41,329 nucleotides of DNA, from positions 1-41,329 of the forward strand of contig JAUIKO010000008.1 of the NCBI GenBank assembly GCA_030430755.1. The letters are read 5' to 3'. The DNA is from Fimbriimonadia bacterium. GTDB lineage: Bacteria > Armatimonadota > Fimbriimonadia > Fimbriimonadales > Fimbriimonadaceae. Shown here piece after piece: positions 14,176-21,738 of the stretch. Position 1 is the first letter of the stretch. Every line of letters begins with the position of its first letter. A program made the translations under genes and the position numbers. A model generated the notes under the pieces. It had not been told where the DNA came from, did no database searches, and saw only the letters and a list, made by a program, of their open reading frames with translations.

Positions 14176-15504
14176 ATGAGACAATTAGTAATGGCAGGAG
14201 CGTCTGCTATAGATGCAAATAGAAGAGCAATGACTGGTTCAGGTGCAGATCTTGCAAATCTAAATACAAATGGATATCAGGGTAGTAGAACATTATTTAA
14301 AGATATGTTATATTCTACGATGCAGCCAGCTTCAAGACCATCTGGCAATGTTGGTGGAAGGAATGCAATTCAGTTCGGTGCTGGTACAACGTTATCAGCA
14401 ACAGACGTTGATACTTCTGCAGGGAATGCTGTTTTAACTGGACGTAAGGGTGATGTTGCTATTACAGGAGATGGTTATCTAATGATAAGTGATGGCACAA
14501 GTATTAGTTATACTCGTGATGGGGCTTTTGATTTAGATGGAGCTAATCGTTTGGTACATAAGAGTACTGGTCAATTATTAGTAGGCTGGAAGGCAGATGA
14601 TAATGGCAATATCGATCCCAATGCTGAAATTACTCCAACAAGTTATATAACAGTACCAAAAGGTGCAGCGAGTTCTGCTGCTCAGACATCTTTAATGGAA
14701 ATGGCAGGAAATTTGAGGAATTCTCGAAATGATCCTGCTGCTGATCAGAATGGAGAAAATGGTACAACTTTTGTAGCAAGTGGTTTTGTAAACAATGCAG
14801 TTGGTTCATCGATGGAAATCCAGTATGAATTTACAAAAGTCGTAGCGACAGATGCAGAAATAGGTGAAGGTACAACCATTAAATGGGATTGGTTAGCTAG
14901 AAGAAGAGGTGTCGAAGGTGATGAAGGTATTATTGGCAGATCCGGAGAGAATGGGAATGAGCAGCTCTTATTTGGAAACGATGGGAAATTAAAAAACCCC
15001 GAAAGCCTTGGGACTATTCAAATACCTGGTTTGCCTGATGATGCAGGTACAAATAACTTGCCTTTTGAAGTTAAAGTGAATTTTAAGAATATGGGTAGTA
15101 CGGATGATGATGCAAATGTTTATATGTTAAGCCAAAATGGAAATAATGCTGAACTATTGAATGATTATAGTATCGATCAAACAGGAATGATAACTGGGAT
15201 TTTTGGTTCTCAGACTAAACCATTGGCTCAGATGGCACTAGCTGCATTTACAAATCCTGCTGGTCTAGAAAGAGTTGGTAATAACACGCTGGTGAAATCT
15301 GGTAACTCTGGTGAGCCTCAGATTGGAATTGCTGGTACGGGTAGTCGCTCGACTCTGAGACCTGGTTCTTTAGAACAGTCAAATGTAGATGCAACAAAAG
15401 CGATTATTGATTTAAATATGTATTCTAGAAGTGCACAGTATGGCATGATGGCAATACGAACTGGTAATGAAGTTGAAGATAGATTAATTAATACTATAAG
15501 TTAA
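14176..15504 (+). CDS. flgE: Flagellar hook protein FlgE
   Basis: FlgE polymerises into the hook, the universal joint between rod and filament. The 442-residue protein has the N-terminal rod/hook signature (MAGASAIDANRRAMTGSGAD, LANLNTNGYQGSRTLFKDML), the GDVAITGDGYLMISDG and YTRDGAFDLDG segments of the D1 region, a variable middle at about residues 160-330, and a C-terminal helix (VDATKAIIDLNMYSRSAQYG). The C-terminus ends NEVEDRLINTIS instead of the usual LQTLINL-like end, a mild oddity. It follows the inverted-repeat leader and a strong GGAGG, and a hairpin follows the stop. FlgF/FlgG are alternatives but length and operon position favour FlgE. Confidence 0.9.
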   Translation: MRQLVMAGASAIDANRRAMTGSGADLANLNTNGYQGSRTLFKDMLYSTMQPASRPSGNVGGRNAIQFGAGTTLSATDVDTSAGNAVLTGRKGDVAITGDGYLMISDGTSISYTRDGAFDLDGANRLVHKSTGQLLVGWKADDNGNIDPNAEITPTSYITVPKGAASSAAQTSLMEMAGNLRNSRNDPAADQNGENGTTFVASGFVNNAVGSSMEIQYEFTKVVATDAEIGEGTTIKWDWLARRRGVEGDEGIIGRSGENGNEQLLFGNDGKLKNPESLGTIQIPGLPDDAGTNNLPFEVKVNFKNMGSTDDDANVYMLSQNGNNAELLNDYSIDQTGMITGIFGSQTKPLAQMALAAFTNPAGLERVGNNTLVKSGNSGEPQIGIAGTGSRSTLRPGSLEQSNVDATKAIIDLNMYSRSAQYGMMAIRTGNEVEDRLINTIS

Positions 15505-15511
15505 TCATAAA

Positions 15512-15550
15512 TATATCTCTTCTTAGATTTTTTATCTAAGAAGAGATATA
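15512..15550 (+). terminator. 17-bp perfect hairpin after flgE
   Basis: Arms 15512-15528 and 15534-15550 are fully complementary around a five-T loop. It ends 47 bases before the convergent gene on the other strand, so it can serve both directions. There is no clear T-run after it, so an mRNA-stabilising or processing role is also possible. Confidence 0.7.
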
Positions 15551-15597
15551 ACCTGGTAGTAAATGCAGGATAGGTTGTCTAGTATTATAGGATGTTT

Positions 15598-16515
15598 TTA
15601 AAGGTTCAGTAATTCTTTGTTAAATTTTTTCAGATTATAATTAGCACTAAACTCTCGATTTCCTATAATAATTTTTAAAGTAATGGATTCAGTCTTTTTA
15701 TTAATATAAGGCTTTCCATTTTCATCGAACATTGGAAAATCTACGGAAAATGTTCCCTGATAGAAATTTTCATTATATTGTATGGGTACATATCTGCTAT
15801 AACCTGGAACTACACTTGTGACGATCTTTCCGTTTATGTTTTTAGAGATAGTACGTGTTTGAGTTACAGGTTCGGTTATGGTTTTTTCAACACGTTCAAC
15901 ATTCTTTGTGTATTGAATTTTTTTTATTTTTTCAATGGGTTGTATCTGTTTTTCGTTAGCGATAAGGATAAAACGAGGCCTTTTAAGATTATTGTATTTA
16001 TTTAAATTATTAAGTGTGATATTTCCATCGAAAGAAAGTTTTTTCGGTTGAGGTGTAGATATAAGCTTTTTAATATGTTTAACTTTTTCATCTTTTGAGT
16101 AGTTATTCAATTTATTTTTGGATCCTTTTCCGTATGCTTGAAGTACTGCGAATTTTGGAAAAATATACCCATAAGCATAGTAGTCACTGAAATAACTCCA
16201 GTCATTTAAAAACATTTCTTTTACATATTCAGTTGGGTCTAATCGTAATTTATTGCTCCACTTAGATTTAAGTCCATTTTTATATGCCAAGCAGATAGTT
16301 TCTTTGTCATTTTTGAATAATGGATGAAGCTCTGTTGTGCTTAATGGGGTTGAATTTTGACTATCAGATTCAGATACTAAAGATTTTTCAGGAGATACTT
16401 TTGATCCTGTGTTTATAGATTCATTCACATTGCTTTCTTTAGAACTAAATGATGTAGAAAACGATATTGCAAGTATTGTTGATAGAATTCCGGTTCTTAA
16501 CTGATTTAATTTCAT
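15598..16515 (-). CDS. Unknown exported protein
   Basis: Encodes 305 residues from the ATG at 16515 (a TTG six codons earlier is in frame; GAGGG lies about 11 bases before the ATG). Residues 1-30 form a Sec signal peptide (MKLNQLRTGILSTILAISFS...). A Ser/Glu-rich linker leads to a folded part with Tyr- and Lys-rich stretches; residues from about 195 include the long polar hairpin KTITEPVTQTRTISKNING and a C-terminal beta-rich section ending in a Lys/Leu helix (NYNLKKFNKELLNL). I recognise no family. It is the last gene of a - strand run and convergent with flgE. Periplasmic or secreted location is inferred from the signal peptide only. Confidence 0.65.
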   Translation of the reverse strand: MKLNQLRTGILSTILAISFSTSFSSKESNVNESINTGSKVSPEKSLVSESDSQNSTPLSTTELHPLFKNDKETICLAYKNGLKSKWSNKLRLDPTEYVKEMFLNDWSYFSDYYAYGYIFPKFAVLQAYGKGSKNKLNNYSKDEKVKHIKKLISTPQPKKLSFDGNITLNNLNKYNNLKRPRFILIANEKQIQPIEKIKKIQYTKNVERVEKTITEPVTQTRTISKNINGKIVTSVVPGYSRYVPIQYNENFYQGTFSVDFPMFDENGKPYINKKTESITLKIIIGNREFSANYNLKKFNKELLNL

Positions 16516-16618
16516 GGTTTTACTAGCCCTCAATATTTATTAAGATGCAATATAATACTTTTTGTCAATAGCTAAAGTTGATTTATTGGGTAAATAATCA
16601 CATGTAAAAAAGTATGGA

Positions 16619-18334
16619 TTATCTGGATATATTTTTTAACTGTTTAGAAATCTGAGCAAGAAGTTCATCGTCTTTTATGGCACCTTGCTTCATGGATTGA
16701 AGATCTTTTTGATGTTTTTTTTTCTCTATTTGTTTAATGGCATCATCGAGTACATTTTCGTTAATGGATAAAGTTTCGAACATATATAAATCGATAAGAG
16801 CATCTTTTGTAGTTTCTATTTGGATTGAATCAAGGATGTTGGCATTTAATGTAGTAAAAGGCTTATTCATGTATACATCATGGATTGCTTTTGCTGCATA
16901 GACTCCAATTTTAGTTAAAAACCAGGAATGATTCGCACAAAACTCAATTGCTTTTTCACAAAGTTTAGTGGATCGAAGAGATCTGAAAATAATTTCCTCA
17001 TAAGGATGAAATGCTGTTTTTTTCGTAGGTGATAGAATCGTTTTGTTAGAATAAGAAGGAGCACTATATTTTTTTTGAGCGGTAAATATTTTTTTCCGGA
17101 TAGCTTCTCTAGCAGCCATCGGATCGTTGAGCTCGGGATGCATGTGTGAGAGTTCAAGAATATGTTTTTCAACCATAAGAGGATCCGTGCACTTAGGGAG
17201 AAGTTGATAGACTTTGTCCCAGAAAATGGAATCATCAGGTGAGTGAAATTTTTTAAGAAGAAATATTTGATAAGAGATATAGTCTAATTTTTGGGTAAGT
17301 ATTTGATTGAAACTATTTACTCCTTCTTTTTTGATGAGACTATCAGGATCTTCTCCTTTCGGGAGGATGACGATATAGGGAGTTAAATCGTTTGTTTTTA
17401 ATATTTCTGCAGCTTTATTCGCAGCTTTTATTCCTGCATCATCACTATCATAGAGAATGATGACTTTATTACACCATTTAGATAAAAGTTTAGCTTGCTC
17501 CTCACTGAAAGCAGTTCCAAGAGATGCTACAACATTCTTAATTCCTGCCTGATGACATGCAATAACATCTAGATATCCTTCGACAAGAATAGTAGTATTA
17601 TTTTTAGCAATTTCAGGTTTAGATTGATAAAATCCATAAAGATTCTGTCTTTTTTGGAAGAGTGGAGTATCACTACTATTTAAGTATTTAGGATGACCAC
17701 TTCCAGTAGTTCTGGCACCATATGCTATGATATTGCCTCTGTAATTATGAATAGGAAAAGTTATTCGTCCTTTAAATCTATCATAAAATCCACCTGATGC
17801 ATCTTTTTCTATAAGATATAGATCTTTAGCGGTATAAAGAGGAATCTGCTTCTTTTTAAGTTCAAACGAGAGTGCATCTCCATAGTCAGGAGAAAAACCT
17901 AGTCCCCATTCTTCTATTGTCTTTTCTGATAAACCACGTGATAATAGGTAGTTTTTAGCTTTTTCATTGTTTTTCAGTTGGTTTACAAAAAAAGATTGAG
18001 CTTGTTCCATAACATGAAACAGTTGGGAACGGTTTCCAATATTCTGATTTGGCTCTTGAAGAGGAACGCCTGCTTTTTCTGCTAGATATTTAAGAGCATC
18101 AATGAATTCAAGTTGCTCTGTATTCGTAACCCAGCTGAAAATATCTCCAGCTGCTCCACAAGACCAGCATTTATATCTCCCTATTTCTGATGAGACTGTA
18201 AACGAAGGGTGTTTATCTTTATGGAACGGGCAAAGACCAATCCAGTTTTTACCTGTTTTTTTTAATTTAACCTTCTCGGAAATCAACTGAACAATGTCGA
18301 GTTGGTTTTTGATAAGTTCTATGTTTGATTTCAC
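16619..18334 (-). CDS. dnaG: DNA primase
   Basis: DnaG makes RNA primers for chromosome replication with the replicative helicase. The 571-residue protein starts at GTG 18334, fixed by AGAGGAAA six bases upstream. The N-terminal CHC2 zinc finger is intact (C35, H38, C56, C59 in LCPFHKDKHPSF ... YKCWSCGAAGD). The catalytic core has the DRFKGRITFPI basic segment and the TOPRIM motifs VEGYLDV (Glu252) and LYDSDDAG (Asp296, Asp298). The C-terminal helicase-binding part (about 440-571) is weakly conserved, as usual. In many bacteria dnaG precedes rpoD; here the nearest sigma gene is 11 kb away and is ECF-type. Confidence 0.97.
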   Translation of the reverse strand: MKSNIELIKNQLDIVQLISEKVKLKKTGKNWIGLCPFHKDKHPSFTVSSEIGRYKCWSCGAAGDIFSWVTNTEQLEFIDALKYLAEKAGVPLQEPNQNIGNRSQLFHVMEQAQSFFVNQLKNNEKAKNYLLSRGLSEKTIEEWGLGFSPDYGDALSFELKKKQIPLYTAKDLYLIEKDASGGFYDRFKGRITFPIHNYRGNIIAYGARTTGSGHPKYLNSSDTPLFQKRQNLYGFYQSKPEIAKNNTTILVEGYLDVIACHQAGIKNVVASLGTAFSEEQAKLLSKWCNKVIILYDSDDAGIKAANKAAEILKTNDLTPYIVILPKGEDPDSLIKKEGVNSFNQILTQKLDYISYQIFLLKKFHSPDDSIFWDKVYQLLPKCTDPLMVEKHILELSHMHPELNDPMAAREAIRKKIFTAQKKYSAPSYSNKTILSPTKKTAFHPYEEIIFRSLRSTKLCEKAIEFCANHSWFLTKIGVYAAKAIHDVYMNKPFTTLNANILDSIQIETTKDALIDLYMFETLSINENVLDDAIKQIEKKKHQKDLQSMKQGAIKDDELLAQISKQLKNISR

Positions 18335-18395
18335 AAGTTTCCTCTAAATGATGCGTGTTATTATTATTTTAGAATACTTGTGAGGTTTGATGCGC

Positions 18396-19028
18396 TTAAA
18401 GCGGGATAGCGGAGATAATAATTTGAGATATCAGGTATTTACTTGAGTGATTTTCTTTGGTGATGCCTAGAACGAGCCCATATTTATTCTGATAATTGAC
18501 TAAAAGATTGTTTTTAATTTTTGTGTATTTGTCTGGATTTCCGTATTGCGCAATAGCTTTGGAGAATAGGTCTCCAAGAGTAATGTTTTTCTTTGTTTGG
18601 ACTTTGCTATCCTCAAGACCTTGGGCCTCGATAAGAAGAATTTCTCCATTAGGATTTAGAACAAAAGAATAGCGGGAGCTTTTTCTTTGAAATGTCCACC
18701 TTGTAAAGTTAAAATCAGTTCCTTCTTCTTCTAGTGGACTATTAGATTGAAAAGAACTTTTTTGATTTCCGTTTTCATTTTTTGAAAGCTTTGTATCTAT
18801 GGAGATCGTTTTTAGAGGCAGGATCTCTGTTGGTGTTCCGAATATTTTTGTGAGTTTTTTTGAATGATCAAATAATGTAATGCCACATAAACTTCTTTCA
18901 GGATAAGTTGGAGTTTTCTTTGTTTGATTGAATTCTGATTTGCAGAATGATTGTATAGAAGTAACAGATAAGACTGTTAAAACAATGAAGAGGATTTGAT
19001 TTCTTTTGTTTAAAAAAATTCCCTGCAT
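18396..19028 (-). CDS. Unknown exported protein with two similar beta-rich segments
   Basis: A 210-residue protein. Residues 1-30 include a hydrophobic segment (ILFIVLTVLSVTSIQSFC), either a signal peptide or a lipoprotein-like anchor. Two segments look alike: GITLFDHSKKLTKIFGTPTE (about 49-68) and ITLGDLFSKAIAQYGNPDKY (about 149-168), each followed by strands (FTRWTFQRKSSRYSFVLNPN and LLVNYQNKYGLVLGIT). This helix-turn-strand pattern with a G-x-P at the turn recalls BamE/SmpA-like folds, but I would not assign it. The gene lies 61 bp before dnaG and 92 bp after the glycosylase gene on the same strand. Confidence 0.6.
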   Translation of the reverse strand: MQGIFLNKRNQILFIVLTVLSVTSIQSFCKSEFNQTKKTPTYPERSLCGITLFDHSKKLTKIFGTPTEILPLKTISIDTKLSKNENGNQKSSFQSNSPLEEEGTDFNFTRWTFQRKSSRYSFVLNPNGEILLIEAQGLEDSKVQTKKNITLGDLFSKAIAQYGNPDKYTKIKNNLLVNYQNKYGLVLGITKENHSSKYLISQIIISAIPL

Positions 19029-19120
19029 GTTCTTAAGAATACTCTTTTTAATATTTCAAATGAGTATCTTGATATAAACATTTTCGAATATTATCTGTAT
19101 TTGTATTTGTAGAGGAGTAT

Positions 19121-19774
19121 TTAAAAGAGTTCTGCACGTGAATTCAGCTGGATGCTGGTGGATGACATTCTTTTAGAGCGGAGCTCTTTTGCTGCATAAT
19201 AGGCTTTACAAATATCTTTTACCAAAAGTTCATAAAAGGAACTATTTACACCACCTTTTCTAAGAATGTAAGAGGGATGGAGTGTGGCCATGATACATTT
19301 GGCATAATTCGAAGGAAAATAGAGCCCTCTTTCCTGAGTGATCTTAAAGTTTTTTCGGATTAAATTTTTTGCGCTAGGTGCTCCTATACAGAGGATGAGC
19401 TCAGGATCGATCAAGCTTATTTGGGGAAGGAGCCATTTTCTGCAGTTATTTGTTTCTTCTTCGGAAGGTGGCCGATTTATTTTTTTTCCATCTACCATGT
19501 CACAAGCTCGGCATTTAACGGTGTTTGTAATATATACGTCATTTCTTGTGAGATTATTATCTTGTAGTGCTTCTTCTAATAACTGTCCTGCTTTACCAAC
19601 GAAAGGAACACCTTTTAAGTCTTCTGTTTCACCTGGCCCTTCTCCTATGAGCATTAAAGGAGATTTGATATTTCCTTCTCCAAAAACAACATTGGTTCTT
19701 GTTTTTGTAAGCTGATTACAAGCTACGCATTTTAAGCATTCTTCTTTTAATTTTTTGAAGGAATTATCTATCAT
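19121..19774 (-). CDS. Family 4 uracil-DNA glycosylase (Fe-S)
   Basis: Removes uracil from DNA arising by cytosine deamination and starts base-excision repair. The 217 residues carry C-x2-C (C16, C19) and the later cysteines C88 and C111 expected to bind the [4Fe-4S] cluster; an extra C-x2-C-like stretch (KCRACD) and a short insertion lie between them. Motif 1 is GEGPGETEDLKGVPFVGKAG and motif 2 is TLHPSYILRKGG (His167). The ATG at 19774 lies within the end of the HIT gene (11-bp overlap), so the two are translationally coupled. Family 4 is usual in thermophiles and many anaerobes but widespread. Cytoplasmic. Confidence 0.94.
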   Translation of the reverse strand: MIDNSFKKLKEECLKCVACNQLTKTRTNVVFGEGNIKSPLMLIGEGPGETEDLKGVPFVGKAGQLLEEALQDNNLTRNDVYITNTVKCRACDMVDGKKINRPPSEEETNNCRKWLLPQISLIDPELILCIGAPSAKNLIRKNFKITQERGLYFPSNYAKCIMATLHPSYILRKGGVNSSFYELLVKDICKAYYAAKELRSKRMSSTSIQLNSRAELF

Positions 19775-20258
19775 TTAAAAGTGCCTCCGTAATTTTTTTG
19801 TAGGTATTTTCCAGGCTTTCAGGCATGACTCTGGTATTACTAGTGGTTCCCATGAACCCAGTATCACCTTCCCAGCGTGGAACAATATGCCAGTGCAAAT
19901 GATCAGGTATACCTGCTCCAGCAATTCTCCCAATATTTATTCCTATATTGAATCCTGAAGGTTTGTAAATCCTTTCAAGAATTTTAATCATTTTGTTTGT
20001 GAGGAGTTGTATATCTTGATTTTCATCCTTAGTGATGGAAAGATAGTTATTTGTATGCCGGAAAGGAATAATCATGGTATGCCCGATGTTATAAGGATAG
20101 ATGTTCAGCATGGCATAGGCGTGAACTGTTCGGGTGAGTATAAAATTTTGTGAGTCTTTATTTTCTTTAGGTAATACATCAAAAATACATTCTTCTGAAG
20201 AAGAATGTTGGTTAACAACAAATTTTTCCCTCCAAGGAGACCACATAATATCAGACAT
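19764..20258 (-). CDS. HIT-family nucleotide hydrolase/phosphorylase
   Basis: A 164-residue histidine-triad protein. The catalytic motif HLHWHIVPRW (His120, His122, His124) and the nucleotide-binding GHTMIIPFRH segment are intact. The start (MSDIMWSPWREKFV) and length match the bacterial branch often annotated as Ap4A phosphorylase-like HIT hydrolase. It acts on nucleotide-phosphate esters in the cytoplasm; the exact substrate cannot be read from sequence. It is first in a run of five - strand genes and its 3' end overlaps the glycosylase gene. The divergent intergenic region holds the palindrome gcaaatttgc at 20306-20315. Confidence 0.92.
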   Translation of the reverse strand: MSDIMWSPWREKFVVNQHSSSEECIFDVLPKENKDSQNFILTRTVHAYAMLNIYPYNIGHTMIIPFRHTNNYLSITKDENQDIQLLTNKMIKILERIYKPSGFNIGINIGRIAGAGIPDHLHWHIVPRWEGDTGFMGTTSNTRVMPESLENTYKKITEALLNDR

Positions 20259-20452
20259 TATCTTCCTATCAGTTTTATAAAACTAACATCTATTATTATG
20301 ATAACGCAAATTTGCATGAAAGACTTATGGATTGAGTATTGTAAATATTAATACAAAATTCTTTAATTTATCGTGAAACATTCTGCATAGTTATTTGAAC
20401 AATAAGCCGATAATTTTTATCAGAGAGAAGTAGTTATAAGGAGTAATCAGAT

Positions 20453-20947
20453 ATGACTAACGAAGAAAAAAAACTTCAAATCCAATCGGCTATTACAAGA
20501 ATCGTTCAACAAGATAACTTTTGTAAGGTGGATTTTATTAATAATCCTCGAGGCGCACTAAAAAAATATCTAGGTGTAGAAATTCCAGAAAATTTGCACA
20601 TAGACATGATAAATCAAACAGATCCGAATACATTTCATTTTATATTGCCTTATACCGGAGGTGAGGTATCTATGCAACCTGAACAAAAAAAAGTTAATGT
20701 TCAGGAAAATAGAGTGCACATGAATCATGAACCCAGACAAGAACATGAATCGGAAGATAGAAGTAGAAAGAATGGCAATGAGAAGGACAACGGTGGCTCT
20801 ATAGGAGCGGAGCACTTAGATGCAATTGCAGGTGGTTTAAATACAGTGAATTACTATCAGGCGAATCGTTTTCCAATGGCTAACTTAAAGAGATTTGGGC
20901 AAAATAACTCAATTCTAAATAACGGTGATGATACTTCTGGATTTTAA
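20453..20947 (+). CDS. NHLP-type RiPP precursor peptide (orphan)
   Basis: A 164-residue protein with strong AAGGAG site. Residues 1-70 match the nitrile-hydratase-like leader peptide (NHLP, TIGR03793) pattern: a helix, F-x-x-NPRGALKKYLGVEIPEN, then a strand ending NTFHFILP. A long hydrophilic Glu/Arg/Asn-rich linker (about 71-118) leads to AEHLDAIAGG, a classic double-glycine leader end (Gly127-Gly128). The remaining 36 residues (LNTVNYYQANRFPMANLKRF and a Ser/Asn/Gly-rich end) would be the core peptide; it has no Cys, so lanthionine rings are not possible. Known NHLP precursors are modified and exported by a peptidase-containing ABC transporter; none is in the window. It lies 32 bp before the enoyl-CoA hydratase gene, an unusual setting. 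Confidence 0.8.
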   Translation: MTNEEKKLQIQSAITRIVQQDNFCKVDFINNPRGALKKYLGVEIPENLHIDMINQTDPNTFHFILPYTGGEVSMQPEQKKVNVQENRVHMNHEPRQEHESEDRSRKNGNEKDNGGSIGAEHLDAIAGGLNTVNYYQANRFPMANLKRFGQNNSILNNGDDTSGF

Positions 20948-20979
20948 AAGAAGATTTTATCTGAGGTTAGATTGTTTGG

Positions 20980-21738
20980 ATGTTAAAAATAGATTTTCAA
21001 AACTATGTATATAAAATATGTATTAATCGTCCTGATGTCCGGAATGCATTTAATGACGAGTTAATAGAGGAAATGCATTTAGCTTGGGACTGTATTCCAG
21101 CAGAAGCTCGAGTGATTGTTATTTCTAGTGAAGGGAGTGTTTTTTCAGCCGGGGCCGATTTAAATTGGATGAAGAAAACAGCAGGATATACGGAAGATAA
21201 AAATATTGAAGATGCAAAAAAATTAGCAAATTTATTTTTAAAAATATCTAATTCTCCTGCCCCTGTTATTGCTAGAGTTCAAGGAAATGCATTTGGTGGA
21301 GGTACTGGATTGATTGCAGCTTGCGATATAGCAATAGCGTCAAGTCATGCTAAATTTGCTTTTTCAGAAGTTAAATTAGGTTTGATTCCTGCTACCATTA
21401 GTAAATTTGTGATTGATAAAATTGGAAAATCGCATGCAAGATCCTTATTTTTAACAGGAGAAATTTTTAATGCTTTAAAAGCTTTTCATATTGGGCTTGT
21501 TCATGAAATATGTTCCTTGGATCAGTTAGATATACTGATGAATAATAAAATACAGAATATCTTTACGGCCGGTCCATCGAGTATATTGGAATCTAGAAGA
21601 CTTGTACAAGATTATCCTGTGTGTATAGAGGATTCAGCTAAGCGATTAGCAAGGCAGAGAGCAAGTGCTGAAGGGAAAGAAGGAGTACAGGCATTTTTGG
21701 ATAAACGACCAGCAGATTTTGTGATAAAGAATGATTAA
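20980..21738 (+). CDS. Enoyl-CoA hydratase/isomerase family, methylglutaconyl-CoA hydratase-like
   Basis: A 252-residue crotonase. It shows the oxyanion-hole segment FSAGADLNWMKKTAGYTEDK and the second segment ARVQGNAFGGGTGLIAACDI, AFSEVKLGLIPATIS, and LTGEIFNALKAFHIGLVHEI. The LNWMKK and SEVKLGLIPATIS wording is characteristic of the methylglutaconyl-CoA/gamma-carboxygeranoyl-CoA hydratase branch (LiuC/AtuE) used in leucine or acyclic-terpene breakdown. Its stop overlaps the biotin carboxylase start by 8 bp, and methylcrotonyl-CoA carboxylase acts just before this hydratase in the pathway, which supports the call. General crotonase activity is sure; the exact substrate is inferred. Confidence 0.85.
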   Translation: MLKIDFQNYVYKICINRPDVRNAFNDELIEEMHLAWDCIPAEARVIVISSEGSVFSAGADLNWMKKTAGYTEDKNIEDAKKLANLFLKISNSPAPVIARVQGNAFGGGTGLIAACDIAIASSHAKFAFSEVKLGLIPATISKFVIDKIGKSHARSLFLTGEIFNALKAFHIGLVHEICSLDQLDILMNNKIQNIFTAGPSSILESRRLVQDYPVCIEDSAKRLARQRASAEGKEGVQAFLDKRPADFVIKND

